A stretch of DNA of 10,453 nt from assembly GCA_946621895.1 (NCBI GenBank), contig CAMOOZ010000048.1, forward strand, positions 1 to 10,453, in the 5' to 3' direction. A program made the translations under genes and the position numbers. Source of the stretch: an uncultured Lachnospiraceae bacterium (GTDB lineage: Bacteria; Bacillota_A; Clostridia; Lachnospirales; Lachnospiraceae). Every line of letters begins with the position of its first letter. The stretch's first letter is position 1. Below the pieces are notes generated by a model that worked only from the letters and a program-made list of their open reading frames with translations, did not search any database and was not told the DNA's origin. Positions 4,884 to 10,453 of the stretch are shown piece after piece.

Positions 4884-7800
4884 TTGCAGATCAGAGAGTT
4901 CAATTCCGTGCTGGTGGCAAATCGGGGGGAGATCGCCATCAGGGTCTTCAGGGCATGCTATGACCTGAATTTACACACAGTCGCTATTTATTCCAATGAA
5001 GACACGAACAGCCTGTTCCGCACGAGAGCAGATGAGGCTTACCTGATCGGGAAGAACAAGAGCCCGCTGGGGGCTTATCTGGATATCGATGAGATCATCG
5101 ACCTGGCGAAAAAACGGAAATGCGACGCCATTCACCCGGGCTATGGTTTTTTATCCGAGAATGCCGATTTCGCGAAGGCCTGCGAGGAGGCCGGGATCAC
5201 CTTTATCGGACCTGCCTCCGGCGTGCTGGCGAATATGGGGGATAAGCTGGCCGCCAAGGAGATCGCGATCCGCTGCGGCGTGCCGATCATTCCGGGCTGT
5301 GAAACGCCGCTTAAGGATAAGGAGGAAGCCGTAAGCAAGGCGGAGGAATTCGGTTATCCCGTGATCTTAAAGGCGGCGGCGGGCGGCGGTGGCCGCGGGA
5401 TGCGCCGCTGCGACAATGAGCAGGAGTTAAAGACAGCCTTTGATCTCGTGAAGTCCGAGGCCAGGAAGGCCTTCGGGAATGACGATATCTTTATGGAGAA
5501 ATTCCTGGTCAAGCCCAAGCATATCGAGGTGCAGATCCTGGCGGACAGCCATGGCAATGTCTATCATCTGGGGGAGCGGGACTGCTCGCTGCAGCGGCGC
5601 TATCAGAAGGTGGTGGAGTTCGCGCCGGCCTGGTCCGTGCCCGAGGCCACAAGGGAAGCGCTGCACGCGGACGCGGTGAAGATCGCGAAGGGCGTGGGCT
5701 ATGTGAATGCGGGAACGGTGGAGTTCCTCGTGGACACGAAGACCGGCGCCCATTACTTTATCGAGATGAATCCCAGGATACAGGTGGAGCATACCGTCAC
5801 GGAAATGGTCACGGGCATTGACCTGGTGCGGGCCCAGATTTTGGTGGCGGAGGGTTATCCGCTCTCCGATCCGCGGATCGGCTTAAACTGCCAGGAGGAT
5901 CTGCGCGTAAACGGTTATGCGATCCAGTGCCGTGTGACCACCGAGGATCCCATGAACAATTTTGCCCCGGATTCCGGCAGGATCACGGCTTATCGGACGG
6001 GCGGCGGCTACGGCGTGCGCTTAGACGGCGGCAATGCCACCACCGGCACGATCATCTCGCCCTATTACGACTCTTTGCTGGTGAAGATCACCTGTCAGGA
6101 CAACACCTTCAAGGGCGCCTGCTCCAAGGCTTCGAGGGCGATCAATGAGGTGCATATCCGCGGCGTGAAGACGAATATCCCGTTTATCACCAAGCTGTTA
6201 AATCATCCGCTGTTCATTTCCGGCCACTGTCACACGAAATTCATCGACGACACGCCGGAGCTCTTTGATATCGAGCTGAGCAAGGACAGGGCCACCAGGG
6301 TGCTGAAATATATCGCGAACATCCAGGTCTCCGAGCCGAACGCCGAGCGCCATCAGTACGACGCGCCGCGTTTCCCCGTGCCCTCGGGAAAACCCCTTAC
6401 GGGATTAAAAACCATGCTGGATAAGGAAGGCCCCGAGGCGGTGAGCAAATGGGTGCTCGCGCAGAAAAAGCTCCTGATCACGGACACGACGATGCGGGAT
6501 GCCCATCAGTCGCTGCTTTCCACGCGGATGCGCAGCAGGGATATGATCAAGGGCGCTGACGGCACGGCGGATATCCTCAGGGACTGCTTCTCCCTGGAAA
6601 TGTGGGGGGGCGCCACCTTCGATGTGGCCTACCGTTTCCTCAGGGAATCCCCCTGGGAGCGGCTTGATATGCTGCGGGAAAAGATCCCGAACATCCTTTT
6701 CCAGATGCTGCTTCGCGGGGCGAACGCCGTGGGCTATACGAATTATCCGGACAATGTGATCCGGGAATTCGTGAAGGAAGCGGCGCGCAGCGGCATCGAT
6801 GTGTTCCGCGTGTTCGATTCCTTAAACTGGCTCCCCGGCATGGAGATCGCCATGGACGAGGTCTTAAACCAAGGCAAGATCTGCGAGGGAACCGTCTGCT
6901 ATACCGGCGATATCCTGAATCCGCAGAATGACAAATACACCTTGAGCTACTATGTGAACATGGCGAAGGAGCTGGAAAAGCGCGGGGCGCATATCCTGGC
7001 GATCAAGGACATGTCCGGCCTCTTAAAGCCCTACGCGGCGATGAAGCTGATCAGCACCTTAAAGCAGGAGATCGGCATTCCGATCCAGCTGCATACCCAC
7101 GATACCACGGCAAACCAGGTGGCCACCTATCTGCTGGCGGCCGAGGCCGGCGTGGATATCGTGGACACGGCCATCTCCTCCCTTTCCTCGTTGACCTCCC
7201 AGCCCTCGATGAACGCCGTGGTGGCGGCGCTGCAGGGGCAGGAGAGAGACACCGGAATCGACCTTTCCGCGCTGCAGAAGCTTACGGATTACTGGGCGGA
7301 TGTCAGGCTTCGCTATGAGAAATTCGATCACGGCTTAAAGAGCCCCGTCACGGATATCTATCAGTATGAGATCCCTGGCGGACAGTACACGAATCTGGAG
7401 CCCCAGGTGGCTTCTCTCGGCCTTGCGAACCGTTTTGCCGAGGTAAAGAAGATGTATGCCGTGGTCAACCAGATGCTGGGGGATATCGTGAAGGTGACTC
7501 CCTCCTCGAAAATGGTGGGGGATCTGGCGATCTTCATGGTGCAGAACGACCTGACGCCGGAGAATATCTGCGAGAAGGGGGAGACCTTAAGCTTCCCGGA
7601 TTCCGTCGTGTCCTATTTCAAGGGCATGATGGGGCAGCCCGCCTGGGGCTTCCCGGAGGATCTGCAGAAGGTGGTCTTAAAGGGCGAGGAGCCCATCACC
7701 TGCAGGCCGGGCGAGCTGCTTGACCCCGTGGATTTCGACGCGGTGCGAAAGGAGATGCAGCGCTTTTTGCCGGATGAGCTCATTGATATGCGGGGAATGC

Positions 7801-8315
7801 TTTCCTACTGCCTCTATCCGAAGGTCTATGAGGACTACTGCCGGCATGACAAGGAATATGGCTATCTCATGCGCATGGGCTCCCATGTCTTCTTCAACGG
7901 CATGGCTCTTGGTGAGACGAACCAGATCAACATCGAGGACGGCAAGACCCTCGTGATCAAGTATCTTGGTCTCGGGGATGTGAACGAGGACGGCACCAGG
8001 GTGGTGCAGTTTGAGTTAAACGGGATGCGCAGGGATGTGAGCGTGCCGGATCCCAACGCGGTGACCAGCGTGAAGCCCATCGTCATGGCGGATCCCATGG
8101 ACAAGAGCCAGATCGGCGCGCCGATCCCTGGCCTTATCACGAGGCTTGCCTGCAAGGTCGGGGACAAGGTGAAGGTAAACGACAATATCGCCGTGCTCGA
8201 GGCGATGAAGATGGAGACCTCTGTGGTGGCCTCCATGGACGGCGTGATCAAAGAGATCGCGGTGAAGGAAGGGGAAACGGTCAAGGCCGGCGAGCTGATG
8301 ATCGTGATCGAGTAG
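4884..8315 (+). CDS. pyc: Pyruvate carboxylase, single-chain biotin enzyme
   Basis: Converts pyruvate, bicarbonate and ATP to oxaloacetate, refilling four-carbon acids for aspartate, succinate and gluconeogenesis; cytoplasmic tetramer. The 1143 residues match the usual size. Biotin carboxylase covers about 1-455: ANRGEIAIR, the ATP-grasp loop GGGGRGMR (167-174), RDCSLQRRYQKVVEFAP, EMNPRIQVEHT (294-304). Carboxyltransferase follows from about 530: TTMRDAHQS with predicted metal ligand D539, the lysine K708 in AIKDMSG that is carbamylated in homologues, the H737-T-H739 pair, and T872 in KVTPSSKMVGD. The biotin carrier domain at the C-terminus carries EAMKMET with biotinyl lysine K1109. No key residue is missing and the frame is intact. 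Translation starts at TTG. Some Bacillota PYCs are inhibited by cyclic di-AMP; whether this one is cannot be told by eye. Confidence 0.97.
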   Translation: MQIREFNSVLVANRGEIAIRVFRACYDLNLHTVAIYSNEDTNSLFRTRADEAYLIGKNKSPLGAYLDIDEIIDLAKKRKCDAIHPGYGFLSENADFAKACEEAGITFIGPASGVLANMGDKLAAKEIAIRCGVPIIPGCETPLKDKEEAVSKAEEFGYPVILKAAAGGGGRGMRRCDNEQELKTAFDLVKSEARKAFGNDDIFMEKFLVKPKHIEVQILADSHGNVYHLGERDCSLQRRYQKVVEFAPAWSVPEATREALHADAVKIAKGVGYVNAGTVEFLVDTKTGAHYFIEMNPRIQVEHTVTEMVTGIDLVRAQILVAEGYPLSDPRIGLNCQEDLRVNGYAIQCRVTTEDPMNNFAPDSGRITAYRTGGGYGVRLDGGNATTGTIISPYYDSLLVKITCQDNTFKGACSKASRAINEVHIRGVKTNIPFITKLLNHPLFISGHCHTKFIDDTPELFDIELSKDRATRVLKYIANIQVSEPNAERHQYDAPRFPVPSGKPLTGLKTMLDKEGPEAVSKWVLAQKKLLITDTTMRDAHQSLLSTRMRSRDMIKGADGTADILRDCFSLEMWGGATFDVAYRFLRESPWERLDMLREKIPNILFQMLLRGANAVGYTNYPDNVIREFVKEAARSGIDVFRVFDSLNWLPGMEIAMDEVLNQGKICEGTVCYTGDILNPQNDKYTLSYYVNMAKELEKRGAHILAIKDMSGLLKPYAAMKLISTLKQEIGIPIQLHTHDTTANQVATYLLAAEAGVDIVDTAISSLSSLTSQPSMNAVVAALQGQERDTGIDLSALQKLTDYWADVRLRYEKFDHGLKSPVTDIYQYEIPGGQYTNLEPQVASLGLANRFAEVKKMYAVVNQMLGDIVKVTPSSKMVGDLAIFMVQNDLTPENICEKGETLSFPDSVVSYFKGMMGQPAWGFPEDLQKVVLKGEEPITCRPGELLDPVDFDAVRKEMQRFLPDELIDMRGMLSYCLYPKVYEDYCRHDKEYGYLMRMGSHVFFNGMALGETNQINIEDGKTLVIKYLGLGDVNEDGTRVVQFELNGMRRDVSVPDPNAVTSVKPIVMADPMDKSQIGAPIPGLITRLACKVGDKVKVNDNIAVLEAMKMETSVVASMDGVIKEIAVKEGETVKAGELMIVIE

Positions 8316-8402
8316 GCGCAGGATCCGGCCGGCGATGTTTCAGGGACTGTGCAGAAATAAGCTGACATTCTTCGCCGTAAAAACCACGGCATAAGATTTT
8401 CT

Positions 8403-8455
8403 GCCTGTACGGTTGAAATGCTAAGGCTTTGCAACCGTACAGGCTTAAGGTTTTT
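8403..8455 (+). terminator. Strong intrinsic terminator after pyc
   Basis: GCCTGTACGGTTG (8403-8415) and CAACCGTACAGGC (8432-8444) form a perfect 13-bp stem; inner AAA/TTT and GC/GC pairs can lengthen it. Five T follow at 8451-8455 after a 6-base gap. Just upstream a smaller hairpin, GCCGT/ACGGC (8374-8390), is followed by TTTT at 8397-8400 and may help. The pyc stop is at 8313-8315. Confidence 0.72.
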
Positions 8456-8465
8456 GCGATAAAGA

Positions 8466-8546
8466 GAACAGGAAATTTATTTCGTGACATTTCCTTATGT
8501 TCTGGCCGTCTGGGAAAAGGATTTACCGAAAACGAATGAACATAAG
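8466..8546 (+). promoter_or_regulatory. Alternative inverted repeats upstream of the reductase gene
   Basis: GAACAGGAAAT (8466-8476) can pair with ATTTCC (8489-8494) and TGTTC (8498-8502), leaving a 3-base bulge. CTTATGTTC (8494-8502) can instead pair perfectly with GAACATAAG (8538-8546). The two folds exclude each other. No convincing promoter was found between the pyc terminator and the start at 8579; a weak TTGCGA (8454-8459) with TTTATT is the best candidate. A regulatory role is inferred only from the geometry. Confidence 0.3.
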
Positions 8547-8578
8547 CGTGTTTGCTTCAGTTGGGTGAGGAGGCTCAG

Positions 8579-9499
8579 ATGAAAATACAGAGTGCTGCAG
8601 TGCTGGGCGCGGGTGCCGTGGGGGCATATCTCATTAACGCCCTGATGGACAAGCCGGGCGTTTCGCTTTGCGTGATCGCAAAGGATGAGCGGAAAAAGCG
8701 CCTTCAGGAGCAGGGGATTTTTGTAAACGGAAGGCAGCTGTTTCCGGTCATCAAAGCACCTGATGAGACTGCGGCTCCGGATGTCCTCTTTGTCACCCTG
8801 AAATACCAGAACCTGCGGGGGGCGCTGGAGGATATCCGTCAGGCTGTCGGCGCGGACACCATTGTCGTCAGCCTGATGAACGGCATTGATTCCGAGGAGA
8901 TCATCGCCGAGGTGATCGGCATGGAGCATATCGTTCACTCCATGGTCCGGATCTCTTCCACCCGCGTGGGCAATGAGATCCGCTATCAGAATCCGGAGGG
9001 ACACGGGGGCGTCTATATCGGCGTTCCCGGGAAAGCTCCCTCGGAGGATGAGCGGATCGCCGCGCTGGAGGAGCTCTTTTCCGGGACTCCCGTTGTCCTG
9101 CATAAAAGTGAGGACATTCTGCGGGACATGTGGGATAAGCTGGCGTTAAACATCTCCAGGAATCTCCCCCAGGCGCTGATCGATGTGGGCGCCGGTGCCT
9201 ACGAGGACAGCGTCTATTTAAAGGACGCGGAGAATAAACTCAGAAAAGAGGCCGCTGCGGTGGCGGCGGCGAAGGGGATCATCATTCCGGAGGAAAACCG
9301 TTCCATCCCCTATGAGCCGAACCAGAAATATTCCACGCTGCAGGATCTGCTGGCAAAGCGCCACACGGAGATCGACATGTTCTGCGGCGCCTTGAGCCGT
9401 CAGGGAAAGGCTTTGGGCGTTCCCACGCCCTATACGGATTTTATGTACGACTTCATCAAGGCGCTGGAGGAGAAGAACGACGGGCGGTTTGACTACTGA
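8579..9499 (+). CDS. Ketopantoate reductase (ApbA/PanE) family protein
   Basis: A cytoplasmic NAD(P)H-dependent reductase of 306 residues, the family's usual length. The Rossmann fold opens with the nucleotide loop GAGAVG (10-15). Residues corresponding to the catalytic and substrate-binding set of E. coli PanE are visible: K75 in VTLKYQN, N101 in SLMNGID, K187 and N191 in DMWDKLALNISRN, and E264 in the C-terminal STLQDLLAKRHTEID. PanE itself reduces 2-dehydropantoate to pantoate for CoA synthesis, but clostridial genomes often carry several paralogues on other 2-oxoacids and no other pantothenate gene is here, so no symbol is given. The ATG at 8579 is chosen for the GGAGG five bases upstream; a TTG in frame at 8552 has no such site. 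It stands alone, convergent with the ATPase relic. Confidence 0.88.
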   Translation: MKIQSAAVLGAGAVGAYLINALMDKPGVSLCVIAKDERKKRLQEQGIFVNGRQLFPVIKAPDETAAPDVLFVTLKYQNLRGALEDIRQAVGADTIVVSLMNGIDSEEIIAEVIGMEHIVHSMVRISSTRVGNEIRYQNPEGHGGVYIGVPGKAPSEDERIAALEELFSGTPVVLHKSEDILRDMWDKLALNISRNLPQALIDVGAGAYEDSVYLKDAENKLRKEAAAVAAAKGIIIPEENRSIPYEPNQKYSTLQDLLAKRHTEIDMFCGALSRQGKALGVPTPYTDFMYDFIKALEEKNDGRFDY

Positions 9500-9512
9500 A
9501 GGGATGGCGATG

Positions 9513-9545
9513 CTAAGGAAACGCTGATCATCGGCGTTTCCTTAG
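9513..9545. terminator. Stem-loop between convergent genes, possible bidirectional terminator
   Basis: CTAAGGAAACGC (9513-9524) and GCGTTTCCTTAG (9534-9545) form a perfect 12-bp stem with a 9-base loop, 13 bases past the reductase stop. The right arm contains the stop codon of the minus-strand ATPase relic (9542-9544). Neither side has a proper U-tract, so it may protect 3' ends or work with Rho rather than terminate by itself. Confidence 0.45.
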
Positions 9546-10349
9546 AATCTGTATTGCTCACTGACATATTTCCCGAAGCGGGGGAGGGAAAAAACAAATC
9601 GCCCGCGGATATTTTCCATAATGCCTTTTTTGATCAGTCTTCTTTTATAATTTGATGCCAGACTTTTGCTGATGCCCACCTGTTTAATGATTTCGGCAAC
9701 ACTGTTTCCATCGCTTTCACCATCCGCCACCAGACGGCAGATTTCCCGGTCTGTTTCGGACATGTCCGTCCAGAGCTTATCATAGACGCCCTCAGCAAGA
9801 AGCAGGTCATAGTCGGCAAGTATTGTTTTCAGATCTATATCCCTTTCTTCCCTGCAGTGCTTCCAAACAATGTACCCAAGCGCCTGCACGGCATAGGCAT
9901 AACCTGCCGAAAGCGAGGCCATTTCTCTGATCGAGCTCTCCGGAAACTTGAATATTCGTCCGTACATATTTGCAACGGCAGTCCTGTTCAATGGCTGAAG
10001 CGGTATTTTCGGCGCTCTTTGAAGGAAGGTCAGTGTCTTTTCATTTTGCAGATTTTCGATATCCTGAAAGCGCACCCAGTTTTGCACTGAGCACATTCAG
10101 CATGCTGCTTTCGATATTCAGATCAGTGACGAACCATCCTTTCTGTTTGCCGAACAGCTTCATTAATCGCGCAGTCAGTGATGATTTGCCTGAGCCTCTG
10201 ACACCGGTCAGAAGCACCACCTGCCCGGAAGGGATCGGGGCTGAGAAGCCGCTGATGATTTCCTCCAATATGTTTTCCCGTGCAATCTCTTCTGCGGGTT
10301 CTTTACCGAAGGTGATGGAAAATGGGTTGTTTTCCGGCGTAGGGATCAT
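9542..10349 (-). pseudogene. AAA-type ATP-binding protein, disrupted by internal deletion and frame change
   Basis: Two minus-strand pieces in different frames make up one broken gene. The 5' piece (10349 to 10041, 102 codons) starts MIPTPENNPFSITFGKEP and has a Walker A motif, GVRGSGKS (49-56), followed by an FVTDLN strand; after about SAKL it reads into unrelated residues and stops. The 3' piece (frame ending at 9542, open from 10096) picks up near FQDIENLQNEKTLTFLQRAP, continues through a helical lid, GYAYAVQALGYIVWK, and ends in a winged-helix domain with ISKSLASNYKRRLIKKGI and FVFSLPRFGKYV. In intact relatives, as remembered, about a hundred residues with Walker B lie between these pieces. 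The join falls around 10065-10090. The base composition looks less GC-rich than the neighbours, hinting at an acquired gene. GGAG lies ten bases before the ATG. Confidence 0.82.
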
Positions 10350-10453
10350 TTTTTGTGTACTCCGTTCACTATAAAACGCAGAATATCTGTCAGCATCAGA
10401 TAGAACAGTTGTGTACTTTGAAAAAAGGTGTGAACTTCTGTGAACTCTTATGA

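Noticed and set aside
8536..8568. Ten-codon leader peptide (ATG at 8536, stop TGA at 8566) before the reductase gene
   Set aside because: No ribosome binding site at proper distance and no run of regulatory codons; probably chance.
8495..9103. Open minus-strand frame of 202 codons opposite the reductase gene
   Set aside because: Shadow of a well-supported family member; its product shows no family features.
10041..10096. Programmed frameshift joining the two ATPase frames
   Set aside because: No slippery heptamer is evident at the join, and a frameshift would not restore the missing Walker B segment; a deletion explains the data better.
10350..10453. Right-hand end of the window
   Set aside because: Apart from a TATAGT at 10368-10373 (minus) that lacks a convincing -35, nothing supportable was seen.

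Overview
The window looks like ordinary chromosome from a GC-rich Clostridia species, most likely Lachnospiraceae or a close relative. The clues are a butyryl-CoA:acetate CoA-transferase-type enzyme, a single-chain pyruvate carboxylase, an RqcH protein of the Bacillota type, strong GGAGG-type ribosome binding sites and consensus sigma-A promoters. No genus can be named from sequence alone. I saw no rRNA, tRNA, CRISPR array, insertion sequence or phage gene.

Layout. The left edge holds the first 258 codons of rho (minus strand), with a TTGCGC-17-TATAAT promoter. An intrinsic terminator separates it from a CoA-transferase gene on the same strand (994-2340). The CoA-transferase is divergent from a small gene (2559-2822) across a 218-base regulatory region with two promoters, an inverted repeat, a 17-base palindrome and a leader hairpin. 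The small gene encodes an 87-residue protein with a canonical double-glycine (peptide-export type) leader joined to a four-cysteine zinc ribbon; it is the least ordinary gene here. It converges with rqcH (2815-4575, minus) with an 8-base overlap, and its terminator lies inside the rqcH coding sequence. rqcH is divergent from pyc (4884-8315, plus); their predicted -35 boxes are two bases apart, and pyc has a structured leader of about 168 bases and a TTG start. Downstream come a strong terminator, a ketopantoate-reductase-family gene (8579-9499, plus), and a convergent AAA-type ATPase relic (9542-10349, minus) whose middle, including the Walker B region, is missing.

Function. Most genes are housekeeping or central metabolism: transcription termination (Rho), rescue of stalled large ribosomal subunits (RqcH), oxaloacetate supply (PYC), acyl-CoA/acetate exchange at the end of fermentation (CoA-transferase) and an NAD(P)H-dependent 2-oxoacid reductase. 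They do not form one operon; nearly every gene has its own promoter and terminator. The points worth following are the double-glycine zinc-ribbon protein and its regulatory region, the terminator that coincides with an altered conserved motif of RqcH, the pyc leader, and the internally deleted ATPase.
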